A stretch of 64,000 nt of DNA, taken from NCBI RefSeq assembly GCF_001548395.1, contig NZ_AP017367.1, positions 5,369,001-5,433,000 of the forward strand. Reading direction: 5' to 3'. Origin of the DNA: Leptolyngbya sp. O-77 (GTDB lineage: Bacteria > Cyanobacteriota > Cyanobacteriia > Elainellales > Elainellaceae). The position numbers and the translations under genes were made by a program. This document shows positions 48,306 through 57,180 of the stretch, piece by piece. Numbering within the stretch: the first letter of the stretch is position 1; every line of letters starts with the position of its first letter. The notes below the pieces were generated by a model, which saw nothing but the letters and a program-made list of their open reading frames with translations, searched no databases and was not told the origin of the DNA.

Positions 48306-50339
48306 ATGAGCCTCTGCATCAATCCCCAATGCGCTGAACCCAATCACCCCAGCAACGACGGCAGCCGCTTTTGCCAAAGCTGCGGGTCGGATCTGGTGCT
48401 GCGGGAGCGCTATCGCGTTATGCGGCTGATTAGCGACAAAAGCGGTTTTGGTCAGGTGTATGAAGCCTACGAGCGGAATGTACCCAAAATCCTGAAGGTG
48501 CTGAAGGAAATCCACAGCGGCCACAGCAAAGCCGTCGCCCTGTTTCGGCGAGAGGCCGTAGTGCTGAGCCAGTTGCGCCATCCGGGTGTGCCTGCGATTG
48601 AGCCAGACGGCTATTTCCAGTTTTTGCCACGCGGCAGCGAGTCGCCGCTGCACTGCATCATCATGGAAAAAATTGACGGGCCTAACCTGCGAGAATGGAT
48701 GCGGCAGCAGGGCAACCACGGCATCAGCGAGGCGCAGGCGCGAAAGTGGATGCGACAACTGACGGAGGTGCTGCACTTGGTGCATGAGCGCAACTATTTT
48801 CACCGGGATATTAAGCCCGAAAATATTATGCTGCGGTCGAATGGGCAGTTGGTGTTGGTGGACTTTGGCGCAGTGCGCGAGATGACGGCGACTTATCTGG
48901 CACAACTGGGCGGTTCCGAAGGCGTAACCCGCATTAGCTCCGCAGGCTACACGCCGCCAGAGCAGGAAAAGGGGCAGGCTGTGCCCCAGTCCGATTTTTA
49001 TGCCCTGGGGTGGACGTTTATTTACCTGCTGACCGGGAAGCAACCGACCGATCCTGATATTTACAATCCCCACGACAATAGCTTCCGCTGGCGGCAGTTT
49101 GCTCCGCAGGTGTCGGAGCCGTTTGCCGACTTTATCGACCGCCTGATTGCGCCCAAAGCGAGCGATCGCCCCACCAGCACCCGCGAAATCCTGGAAGATC
49201 TGGCGGCGATCGCCCCTCCCAGCAACCTGCCCCGCGTCCAAGGGCTGGCTTCATTACCCCCAGAAAATATCTCCTCACCCAAGACGACCGAGCTTCAGCC
49301 TGCACAGACTCATTCTCAGCGCACCACACTCCGCTGGAAGCGTCCCTGGTTCTGGGGCAGTGCAGCAGCGCTGCTGATTGGGCTGGCGGGCTGGGGTGGC
49401 TGGCAAGTTTATCAGCGTTCTAGCGGTGGAACCGTTGCCGTACAGTCGCTCGTCTCTAGCGCTAGCTTGGCAGAACATACCGGATTCATTAATCACGGAG
49501 TGTTTACTCCGGACGGGCAGCAGCTCATTACCTGTGGCGCAGACCAGCAAATCATCGTGTGGGACGTGGCAACGGGGCAACCCCTCCGCACGCTCAAGGG
49601 ACATAGCAGCTACGTGAACGTGGTCGCGCTGAGCGGCAATGGGCAAACGCTGGTGAGCGGCGGCGCAGATAATCAAGTCCTAATTTGGGATTTGCCCAGC
49701 GGCACAATCCGACATACGCTGACCGGTCACACGAACGCAATAAACGCACTGGCGATCGCCTCGGATGGAACACTGATCAGCGGCAGTGCGGATAGCACAG
49801 TGCGAACCTGGAACCTGGCAACCGGACAGCCAATTCACACCCTGGAAGGACACAAAGGGTTCATCAATGCGATTGCTGTTAGCCCTGATGCCCGCACAAT
49901 TGTTAGTGGCGGTACAGATTCAGATATCATCGCTTGGGATCTGGAGACTGGAACGCCACTGCGAACGTTTACAGGATTTACAGGAGCCATCAATGCGATC
50001 GCCCTTACGCCGGATGGAGTCGAGGTGCTGGCGGGCGGCACAGATCGAACAATCTATCGCTGGAACCTGGAGACAGGCGAACTGGGCAAACCGCTGACGG
50101 GTTCGGCTGGGTTTATCAACATGCTGGCAGTGCGCGGCGACGGCAGAACCTTGCTCAGCAGCGATGCCGAAGGGCAACTGACGCTGTGGAATTTGGTAAC
50201 CGGAAAACCCACTCACATCTTTGCCGGCGAGGGAGCGCCCCTCGACCATGCGATCGCCAGCCCCGACTGGAGAACCATCGCCACGGGCAAAGGGTTCCGC
50301 ACGGTACGTCTGTGGCAGCTTCCAGACGACGTGTTTTAG
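48306..50339 (+). CDS. Ser/Thr protein kinase with zinc ribbon and WD40 repeats
   Basis: A 677-residue kinase from ATG 48306 (MSLCINPQCAEPNHP). The longer frame from TTG 48234 is rejected because the zinc ribbon starts at this Met. Order: four-Cys ribbon (Cys4, Cys9, Cys23, Cys26), kinase domain about 35-315 with SDKSGFGQVYEA, a likely ATP-site Lys in KILKVLKEI, HRDIKPEN (Asp168) and DFG at 186-188; linker; membrane segment about 347-367 (FWGSAAALLIGLAGWGGW); then about seven WD40 blades from 390 on (LISGSADSTVRTWNLATGQ and relatives). The WD40 propeller should face the other side of the membrane. Substrate unknown. Confidence 0.93.
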   Translation: MSLCINPQCAEPNHPSNDGSRFCQSCGSDLVLRERYRVMRLISDKSGFGQVYEAYERNVPKILKVLKEIHSGHSKAVALFRREAVVLSQLRHPGVPAIEPDGYFQFLPRGSESPLHCIIMEKIDGPNLREWMRQQGNHGISEAQARKWMRQLTEVLHLVHERNYFHRDIKPENIMLRSNGQLVLVDFGAVREMTATYLAQLGGSEGVTRISSAGYTPPEQEKGQAVPQSDFYALGWTFIYLLTGKQPTDPDIYNPHDNSFRWRQFAPQVSEPFADFIDRLIAPKASDRPTSTREILEDLAAIAPPSNLPRVQGLASLPPENISSPKTTELQPAQTHSQRTTLRWKRPWFWGSAAALLIGLAGWGGWQVYQRSSGGTVAVQSLVSSASLAEHTGFINHGVFTPDGQQLITCGADQQIIVWDVATGQPLRTLKGHSSYVNVVALSGNGQTLVSGGADNQVLIWDLPSGTIRHTLTGHTNAINALAIASDGTLISGSADSTVRTWNLATGQPIHTLEGHKGFINAIAVSPDARTIVSGGTDSDIIAWDLETGTPLRTFTGFTGAINAIALTPDGVEVLAGGTDRTIYRWNLETGELGKPLTGSAGFINMLAVRGDGRTLLSSDAEGQLTLWNLVTGKPTHIFAGEGAPLDHAIASPDWRTIATGKGFRTVRLWQLPDDVF

Positions 50340-50460
50340 ACATTTTCCAGACAATTTCAGACGTTTTTTAAATTTTGAATCTGGGTTGATCAATCCGACC
50401 CAATCTCTGCTAAAGTTCCACCCTTTAGTAGCTGTTTTTTAATACTTTGGCAGGAGAATT

Positions 50461-50865
50461 ATGCTTTACACCGACTACGCCACGCTCACCCTGTCCTCGC
50501 CCAATCTGGCACGGTTGCGGCAGTTCTACCGGACGCTCCTCAACATCGCTCCATCGTTCGAGTTTCCCAACACCTACGTCGAATTCCAGATCGGTCTGTT
50601 TCGGTTTGGCATCTTTCAGCCCAAACAGGAACATGCCGGAGAATTCGCTGCCTCCCACAGCGGCGCAATGAGCCTGTGCCTGGAGGTAGATAACCTGGAG
50701 CAGGCGATCGCCGCTGTAGAGGCTGCCCATAGCGCGATCGCCGCCGCCCCCCCACGCCCCGCCAGCCCCATCATTACTGACTTCCACGGTCGCGAAGCCT
50801 ACGCCTACGACCCCGACGGCAACCGCCTCATTCTGCACGAGTCAGGGCATCCCGCAACGTTCTGA
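50461..50865 (+). CDS. VOC-family (glyoxalase/dioxygenase fold) protein
   Basis: A 134-residue protein behind AGGAGA. Seen: DYATLTLSSPNLARLRQFYR, FEFPNTYVEFQIGLFRFGIF, SLCLEVDNLEQAIAAVEA and EAYAYDPDGNRLILHES: two beta-alpha-beta-beta-beta units. The usual metal ligands (His/Gln at the first strand, Glu near the end) are only partly evident, so a specific activity such as glyoxalase I or dioxygenase cannot be assigned. It stands between the WD40 kinase and the convergent ABC1 kinase gene. Confidence 0.8.
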   Translation: MLYTDYATLTLSSPNLARLRQFYRTLLNIAPSFEFPNTYVEFQIGLFRFGIFQPKQEHAGEFAASHSGAMSLCLEVDNLEQAIAAVEAAHSAIAAAPPRPASPIITDFHGREAYAYDPDGNRLILHESGHPATF

Positions 50866-50944
50866 GCCTTGCATCAGCCTTGAAGACGAGACGGATCGCT
50901 CTGGTTCGTCTTCAAGGCTGGTGGTTTCATCAGCGGGCGATCGC

Positions 50945-53035
50945 CTATGCCGAGCGGCGGGCGGGTAGTGCCAGGTTGCCGCTTCCGTTGCCGCCCATTG
51001 TGCTGCTTAGCACCTTACCGTTGCGATTCAGGTGGCCGCTGGCAGAAGGAGTCGGCTGGGGCGGCTCCTCCGGCAAGAGAAATTCGCGGATGAACCGGGC
51101 TGCGGCCCGCTGGGCCAGCCCGCCTGCAATCTGCTGGCCCATGCGCTGAGTTTCAGGACGCAGCAGCAGATTTGGCACCACAGGGAGAAGCTGAATCGGG
51201 TCAAATCCGGGCGTATCGCGCAGAATGTTGAGAATACGGCTCAGGTGTTCCAGGTTTTGCGACTCGGCAGGGGGCGGCGCGGAACCGTTGCCCAGACCGA
51301 TGCGATCGCGCAGAGTGGCAGTCAGCCGCTGCATCGTCATCTGCCCATAGCCGTCAATCCCTTTGACAATCTCCTCCACCAGATACTCGCGAATAAACTC
51401 GCCGCGCTCAGAAAACAGGAAGTTTAGCGCCTGATCCACCGCATAGTTCAGGTCATAATCTGGGCTGTCCTTAGCGTTCTTCAGCAGGTTTTCCAGACGA
51501 TTCCAGCGGAAGCTGCCGTCTTTGAACAGCAAATCCTTAAGCGAGGAGCGGAGTTCTGGCGACGGATCGGTTAGCAAGCGCTTAGCAATATAAGGATAGG
51601 CCTTGCTCAGCACCTTGAAATTGGGATCCACGTTGATAGCGATGCCTTCCAACGTCACCAGCGACCGGATAATCAGTGCGTAGTAGGCAGGCACGCGGAA
51701 CGGATAGTCGTACATCACCTGGGAAAGCTGGTCGGTGATGCTCTTGAAGTTCAGTTCGGCGACGCTCGACCCCAGCGCGTTGCTAAAGACCGCAGCCAGT
51801 GCCGGAATAATCGGGGTCAAGTCGGTATCCGGGGTCAAAAATTCCAGCTTTACGTAGTCTTTCGCCAAGCCTTCAAAGTCGCGGTTGACCATGTGAACCA
51901 CCGCCTCGATCAGCCCGTAGCGCTGGGGAGCCTGCACCTCACTCATCATGCCAAAGTCCAGATAGGCGAGCTTGCCATCGGGTGTCGCCAGCAGGTTGCC
52001 AGGGTGCGGGTCGGCATGGAAAAAGCCATGCTCTAGCAACTGCCGCAGCGAACACTGCACACCCACTTCTACCAGGTAGGCCGCATCGATGCCCTGGGCC
52101 GCTAGCTCTCGCGGCTTGGTGAGCTTGGTGCCGTTGATCCACTCCATCGTCAGCACACGCTGATGGGTATATTCCCAGTAAATCCGAGGCACATAGATGT
52201 CAGGAATTGCGCCATAAAGCTGGGCAAACCGCTCGGCGTTGCGCCCTTCCTGGGTGTAATCCATCTCTTCAAAGATGCGGGCCCCGAACTCGTCCATGAT
52301 GCCAACGAGGTCGCTGCGGATTTGCTTGAAGGTATTTGCCGCCCACATTGCAGCACGGCGCAGAATGTAGAGGTCAAGCGTAATACGCTCCGCCAGTCCG
52401 GGACGCTGCACCTTCACTGCCACAACCTCACCCGTCTTCAGCTTGCCCTTATAGACCTGCCCTAGCGAGGCGGCGGCAATTGGCTCTGGGCTGAGTTCGG
52501 CGTAGATATTCTCGGGGCGATCGCCCAATTCTTCTTCAATAAACTGAAACGCCACTTCGTTGGGAAAAGGCGGCAACTGGTCTTGCAGGCGAGTCAGTTC
52601 TTCCAAATAAGCGGGCGGCACCAGATCAGGGCGAGTAGAGAGCGCCTGCCCAATCTTGATGTAGGCGGGGCCAAGCTTGGTCAAAATGTCGCGCAATTGC
52701 TCGGCGCGACGCTGCTGTTTTTTTTCGGTCTGTCCCCACTGCTTATCCCACCACAGGCCCAACGCAAACAGAACGAAGGGCAGCACAATGCCAATCATTC
52801 GCCCCATCACTGGCAGCGGACGAACCCTGTAATATTCGGCGATCGCCATCGGGTCGTAGCGCACTGCTGGCATCTCCGACGAGTCGTAAGCGGACTTGAG
52901 GTGGTCTTCAATCGATAGCGGGCGAGCAAGCACCGCAGCAGGGCGGACGGTCGCGGAAGTCTCAGCAGTTGGCATGGGTTCCAGAGCGGAATGAAGAGAA
53001 GAGTCGCCTCTGTTAAGCATTGTAACAGCGAACAT
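50945..53035 (-). CDS. ABC1/AarF/UbiB-family atypical kinase
   Basis: A 696-residue protein. Members control isoprenoid-lipid (quinone, tocopherol) metabolism and are common in cyanobacteria and plastids. Seen: KxGQ-type motif LGPAYIKIGQALSTRPDLVP, Ala-rich loop PIAAASLGQVYKGKLKTG (family-specific), VAVKVQRPGL with Lys, EMDYTQEGRNAERF, catalytic FFHADPHPGNLL, and LDFGMMSEV. One membrane segment near 75-95 (MIGIVLPFVLFALGLWW). The ATG at 53033-53035 gives the longest form; an ATG five codons later is also possible. It diverges from dnaK across about 205 bases. Confidence 0.92.
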   Translation of the reverse strand: MFAVTMLNRGDSSLHSALEPMPTAETSATVRPAAVLARPLSIEDHLKSAYDSSEMPAVRYDPMAIAEYYRVRPLPVMGRMIGIVLPFVLFALGLWWDKQWGQTEKKQQRRAEQLRDILTKLGPAYIKIGQALSTRPDLVPPAYLEELTRLQDQLPPFPNEVAFQFIEEELGDRPENIYAELSPEPIAAASLGQVYKGKLKTGEVVAVKVQRPGLAERITLDLYILRRAAMWAANTFKQIRSDLVGIMDEFGARIFEEMDYTQEGRNAERFAQLYGAIPDIYVPRIYWEYTHQRVLTMEWINGTKLTKPRELAAQGIDAAYLVEVGVQCSLRQLLEHGFFHADPHPGNLLATPDGKLAYLDFGMMSEVQAPQRYGLIEAVVHMVNRDFEGLAKDYVKLEFLTPDTDLTPIIPALAAVFSNALGSSVAELNFKSITDQLSQVMYDYPFRVPAYYALIIRSLVTLEGIAINVDPNFKVLSKAYPYIAKRLLTDPSPELRSSLKDLLFKDGSFRWNRLENLLKNAKDSPDYDLNYAVDQALNFLFSERGEFIREYLVEEIVKGIDGYGQMTMQRLTATLRDRIGLGNGSAPPPAESQNLEHLSRILNILRDTPGFDPIQLLPVVPNLLLRPETQRMGQQIAGGLAQRAAARFIREFLLPEEPPQPTPSASGHLNRNGKVLSSTMGGNGSGNLALPARRSA

Positions 53036-53240
53036 CTGGCAACCCCTCTATCTTGCAGGGGGAATTGCCCCGCGAATAGCCAATCGCCCGTAATCCAAAT
53101 GGCGGAAAAACCGTCACCTACGGGTCGCTGATATCGCTGATCAGTCGCTGATCAACTGTGCAGCGGGCCTTGCGTTGGCAAGATAGAATGAGTTATCAGT
53201 TCTCAACATTTGGTGAAATCCGCGAGGAGCGTTGCAGCGC

Positions 53241-54704
53241 ATGGGCAAAGTCGTAGGCATAGACCTGGGCACCACAAACTCAGTCGTCGCCGTGATGGAG
53301 GGTGGCAAGCCCGTCGTGATTGCCAACGCAGAGGGAATGCGGACGACCCCATCGGTGGTGGGCTTTAGCAAAGAAGGAGAGCAGTTGGTAGGGCAGATGG
53401 CGCGGCGGCAGGCAGTGCTAAATCCCCAAAACACCTTCTACGGCGTGAAGCGGTTTATCGGTCGGCGCTACAGCGAAGTCAGTCCCGACTCCCGGCGCGT
53501 GCCCTACACCATCCGCAAAGACGAGAACGGCAATATTAAGATCAAATGTCCTCGGCTAGAGCGCGACTTTGCGCCGGAGGAAATTTCGGCAATGGTGCTG
53601 CGGAAGTTGGCGGATGAGGCCAGCCGATATTTGGGGCAGCAGGTGACAGGCGCGGTGATCACAGTTCCGGCCTATTTCAACGACTCGCAGCGGCAGGCAA
53701 CGCGAGATGCGGGGCGAATCGCGGGTCTGGAAGTTTTGCGAATTCTAAATGAGCCGACGGCCGCCTCTCTCGCTTATGGGCTGGAGCGGCGTGATAGCCA
53801 GGTGATTCTGGTGTTTGATCTGGGCGGCGGCACGTTTGACGTGTCGATTTTGGAAGTGGGCGACGGTGTGTTTGAAGTCCGCGCCACCAGCGGCGACACC
53901 CAGCTCGGCGGCAATGATTTCGATAAGAAAATTGTGGACTGGCTGGCAGAGCAATTTCTGGAAAAAGAAGGGCTGGATTTGCGGCGCGATCGCCAATCGC
54001 TCCAGCGCCTCACCGAAGCGGCCGAGAAGGCCAAAATCGAACTTTCCGGCGTGAGCGTCACAGAAATCAACCTGCCCTTTATCACCGCCACCCCAGAGGA
54101 CGGGCCGAAGCATCTGGAAACACGCCTCACCCGTTCGCAATTTGAGGGCATGTGTACCGATTTGCTGAGCCGGATGCGCGGTCCGCTGAAGCAGGCAATG
54201 CGCGACGCGGGGCTGGCCCCAGACGACATCGACGAAGTGGTGCTGGTGGGCGGCGGCACGCGGATGCCGATGGTGAAAAATCTAGTGCGATCGCTCATCG
54301 ACCGGGAACCCAGCGAACACGTCAACCCCGACGAAGCGGTGGCCGTCGGCGCGGCGATTCAGGCAGGTATTCTCACGCAGGAAGTGGGGATGCGCGACAT
54401 CCTGCTGCTGGACGTAACGCCGATTTCCCTCGGACTGGAAACCATCGGCGGCCTGACCAAAAAGCTAATTCCCCGCAACACCACCATTCCCGTCCGCCGC
54501 TCCGACATCTTCTCTACGTCTGAAAATAATCAGACGATGGTGGAGGTTCACGTCGTCCAGGGGGAACGCGAAATGGCCGCAGATAACAAGTCCCTTGGCC
54601 GCTTCAAGCTGCTGGGCATTCCCCCCCGCGCCGCGCGGGCGTGCCCCAGATTTCGGTATCCTTCGACATCGATGCCAACGGCATTTTGCAAGTCACCGCC
54701 GTAG
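53241..54704 (+). CDS. dnaK: DnaK (Hsp70), N-terminal part (frameshifted)
   Basis: Chaperone ATPase. The start is ATG 53241 (MGKVVGIDLGTTNSVVAVME) with GAGGAG at 53224-53229; the frame opens at TTG 53232. The ATPase domain is complete: GIDLGTTNS, VPAYFNDSQRQATRDAG, ILNEPTAASLAYG, VFDLGGGTFDVSILE, VLVGGGTRMPMV. The substrate-binding domain starts with VTPISLGLETIGG and runs to LLGIPP near 54630. Bases 54620-54642 have a seven-C run (six expected) and a three-G run (two expected), net +2. The remaining codons to 54704 are out of frame, and the reading continues properly in the next entry. Either the gene is truncated, which would be harmful unless another dnaK exists, or the consensus has two homopolymer errors. 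Confidence 0.92.
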   Translation: MGKVVGIDLGTTNSVVAVMEGGKPVVIANAEGMRTTPSVVGFSKEGEQLVGQMARRQAVLNPQNTFYGVKRFIGRRYSEVSPDSRRVPYTIRKDENGNIKIKCPRLERDFAPEEISAMVLRKLADEASRYLGQQVTGAVITVPAYFNDSQRQATRDAGRIAGLEVLRILNEPTAASLAYGLERRDSQVILVFDLGGGTFDVSILEVGDGVFEVRATSGDTQLGGNDFDKKIVDWLAEQFLEKEGLDLRRDRQSLQRLTEAAEKAKIELSGVSVTEINLPFITATPEDGPKHLETRLTRSQFEGMCTDLLSRMRGPLKQAMRDAGLAPDDIDEVVLVGGGTRMPMVKNLVRSLIDREPSEHVNPDEAVAVGAAIQAGILTQEVGMRDILLLDVTPISLGLETIGGLTKKLIPRNTTIPVRRSDIFSTSENNQTMVEVHVVQGEREMAADNKSLGRFKLLGIPPRAARACPRFRYPSTSMPTAFCKSPP

Positions 54705-56194
54705 ATAAAACCACCGGCCGCGAACAGGGCATCACGATCCAGGGTGCATCCACCCTCAGCGAAGCCGAAATTCAGAAGATGATTCAGGATGCGGAACGCA
54801 ACGCCCAGCAAGACCGGGAGCGGCGCGAGCGGGTAGAAAAGCGCACCAAGGCCGAAGCGCTGACCTATCAGGCAGAGCGACAACTGCGCGAAGTGGCGCT
54901 GGACTTTGGGATGCAGTTTGCCAGCCCCTATCGCCGCAAGATCGAAGCGCTGATCAAAGACCTGCGCGATGCCCTGGCGAACAACGACGAGCGCCGCATC
55001 GACACGCTCGAAGCTGACCTGCGCGATGCCCTGTATCAGCTCCAGCAAGAGGTCTATCAGTTTGACCGGGGCGACGAAGATGAGGGCTTCTTTAGCTCGC
55101 TGAAGCGGACGCTGCTGGGCGACGACGACGAGTTTGACGAAATTCCGTCTTATCGCGGCAGCCGCGACCCGTGGGACGATCGCCCTGCGGCCCGCCGCGA
55201 CCCGTGGGACGACCGGCCGCCTGTTCGTCGCGATTCCTGGAGCGATCGCCCCGATCCCTACAGCAGCCGCCCTGCGGCCCGCGATTCCTACAGCAGCCGT
55301 CCCGCCGCCCGCGATAGCTGGGACGAACCCCGCGATCCGTATGGCAGCCGCCCGGCGGCACGAGAGAACTGGAATGATCGAGGCGGCGATCGCCCCGATT
55401 CCTACAGCAGCCGCCCCGCTCGTCCTGCCAGTCGCGACGCCTGGGACGAGCCACCGCGCCGCCCGGCCCGCGATTCTTGGGACGAACCCCAGCGACCCGC
55501 CGCCCGCGATCGCTGGGATGAGCCGCCGCGTTCTGTCCGCTCGTCCAGCCGCGATTCCTGGGACGAACCCCAGCGCCCTAGCCGGCCCGCCCGCGACTCC
55601 TGGGATGAGCCGTCGCGCCCTAGCCGTCCTGCCAGCCGTGATTCTTGGGACGAGCCGCGTTCTGCCCGCCCGCCCGCCCGTGATCGCTGGGAAGAGACTG
55701 CCGACCGCAGCCGCGACTCGCTCGAAAACCGCCCCAGCCGCAGCAATGGCGATCGCTGGGACGACAGACCCAATCGCAGCCGCGAATCTGGAAACCGTGG
55801 GATGGGACGGGAAACTGGACGCGAAATAGACGCTTCGCAGGGCGATTTTTCCGAGCGTCGCCGCCCAGAAAATCGCCGCCCAGAAGCCCGCAGCCGTCCA
55901 GAGCGGGAAGGACTGAACCTGCGGACTCCAGAGGCTAATATGTCTGACCCAGACAGCCGCGACTCCATCAGTCTCGATCCGTGGGACGACGCGCCCAAGC
56001 GCCCTCGCCGCGAATCAGCGGACAACTGGGAAGACGCGCCTGCTGACGCACCGACCGACGAATCGGTAGACAAGCCAGAACATAACCGCCCAGCGAGTCG
56101 CCCCAGCGACGACACTCCCCGTCGCCACCCGCAAACTGGCGAGATTCCCCGCAGCCGGGGCATTTGGGATGAGGACGAAGACGAATGGCTGTAG
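54641..56194 (+). CDS. dnaK: DnaK (Hsp70), C-terminal part with long repetitive tail
   Basis: Continues the same DnaK in frame +2: VPQISVSFDIDANGILQVTA is the expected continuation, followed by the helical lid (about 54750-55110, KRTKAEALTYQAERQLREV). From about 55140 to the stop (about 350 codons) is a low-complexity tail of repeats around RDSWDEPxRP (also RDPWDDRP and DSYSSRPAARD), unlike the short tails of most Hsp70s. It ends IWDEDEDEWL. The tail lacks a recognisable fold and is rich in Arg, Asp, Trp, Pro and Ser. The dnaJ gene follows at once. The corrected gene would encode roughly 980 residues, far above the usual 640. No start codon of note exists at 54641. Confidence 0.9.
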   Translation: MPQISVSFDIDANGILQVTAVDKTTGREQGITIQGASTLSEAEIQKMIQDAERNAQQDRERRERVEKRTKAEALTYQAERQLREVALDFGMQFASPYRRKIEALIKDLRDALANNDERRIDTLEADLRDALYQLQQEVYQFDRGDEDEGFFSSLKRTLLGDDDEFDEIPSYRGSRDPWDDRPAARRDPWDDRPPVRRDSWSDRPDPYSSRPAARDSYSSRPAARDSWDEPRDPYGSRPAARENWNDRGGDRPDSYSSRPARPASRDAWDEPPRRPARDSWDEPQRPAARDRWDEPPRSVRSSSRDSWDEPQRPSRPARDSWDEPSRPSRPASRDSWDEPRSARPPARDRWEETADRSRDSLENRPSRSNGDRWDDRPNRSRESGNRGMGRETGREIDASQGDFSERRRPENRRPEARSRPEREGLNLRTPEANMSDPDSRDSISLDPWDDAPKRPRRESADNWEDAPADAPTDESVDKPEHNRPASRPSDDTPRRHPQTGEIPRSRGIWDEDEDEWL

Positions 56195-56202
56195 GAGACC
56201 GG

Positions 56203-57171
56203 ATGCAGAATTTTCGGAATTACTATCAAATTCTCGGAATTCCCAAAACCGCCACGGCTGAGGAAATCAAAAAGGCCTATCGGCGGATGGCGCGGCAATA
56301 TCACCCCGACTTGAACCCTGGCGACAAGGAAGCAGAGGAAAAGTTCAAGGACGTGGGCGAGGCCTACGAAGTGCTGTCGGATGCCAGCAAGCGGGCGCAG
56401 TATGACCAGTTCAGCCGCTTCTGGAAGCAGGGTGGCTTTCAGAGTGGCGCAACGCCCAAGTCCCGCAGTTGGAATAGCCGCACCACCAGCCGCAGCCCCG
56501 ACGAGGTAGACTTCAGCCAGTTTCGCGACTTTAACAGCTTTGTAGACCAACTGCTGAACCGCCGCAATGAGGAACCCGCCGCCCCGCGAACCCCACCGCG
56601 CGATCGCGATCCCTACCGTCCCGGCACCACCAAAACCACCTACACGGTTCCCCGCGCCACGCCACGCAACGCCGAGGCCCGGCTGACGGTGCCGCTGGAA
56701 AAGGCCTTTGCGGGCGGGCGCGAGCGGATTCGCCTGGAAGATGGGCGATCGCTCGAAGTGAATATGCCCGCCGCCATGCTTACGGGGCAAAAGATTCGCC
56801 TGAAAGGGCAGGGCGTGTCTGGCGGCGACCTGTTTCTCCGCATCGAAATCGCCCCCCATCCCTTCTATCAGCTTGACGGAGCGGATATCTATTGTTTGCT
56901 ACCCATCACGCCCAGCGAAGCGGTGCTGGGGGGAGCGATTGAAGTGCCGACGCTGGATGGGCTGGTGAAAATGGTGATTCCTCCCGGCGTGAAAGCAGGA
57001 CAAAAGCTGCGGCTGGCAGGCAAAGGCTATCCCATCGATGGCAAGCGCGGCGACCAGATTGTGGAGATTACTATCCAGGTTCCCAAAGACCTCAGCCCCC
57101 AAGAGCGCGAACTCTACGACAAGCTGCGGCAAATTGAAACGTTCAATCCCCGTGCTGGATTGGGCGTTTAA
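56203..57171 (+). CDS. dnaJ: DnaJ-type co-chaperone (type II, CbpA-like)
   Basis: Stimulates the ATPase of DnaK. It has 322 residues from ATG 56203 (MQNFRNYYQILGIPKTATAE), chosen because AGGAGA (56193-56198) precedes it closely. An ATG at 56185 overlaps the dnaK stop. The J domain (1-70) has the HPD tripeptide in ARQYHPDLNPGD. A Ser/Arg-rich linker follows, then the C-terminal substrate domains (RLTVPLEKAFAGGRERIRLE, LPITPSEAVLGGAIEVPTLDG). No CxxCxGxG zinc repeats, so it is type II. It sits eight bases after dnaK and is surely cotranscribed. Confidence 0.94.
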   Translation: MQNFRNYYQILGIPKTATAEEIKKAYRRMARQYHPDLNPGDKEAEEKFKDVGEAYEVLSDASKRAQYDQFSRFWKQGGFQSGATPKSRSWNSRTTSRSPDEVDFSQFRDFNSFVDQLLNRRNEEPAAPRTPPRDRDPYRPGTTKTTYTVPRATPRNAEARLTVPLEKAFAGGRERIRLEDGRSLEVNMPAAMLTGQKIRLKGQGVSGGDLFLRIEIAPHPFYQLDGADIYCLLPITPSEAVLGGAIEVPTLDGLVKMVIPPGVKAGQKLRLAGKGYPIDGKRGDQIVEITIQVPKDLSPQERELYDKLRQIETFNPRAGLGV

Positions 57172-57180
57172 TGGAATCGT

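Noticed and set aside
48291..49241. 316-codon reverse-strand frame over the WD40 kinase
   Set aside because: Antisense to the kinase domain; no family pattern.
55402..56859. 485-codon reverse-strand frame across dnaK tail and dnaJ
   Set aside because: Shadow of the repetitive Arg/Asp/Ser-rich dnaK tail and of dnaJ; Ser/Arg-rich low-complexity product without domains, and both sense genes are well supported.
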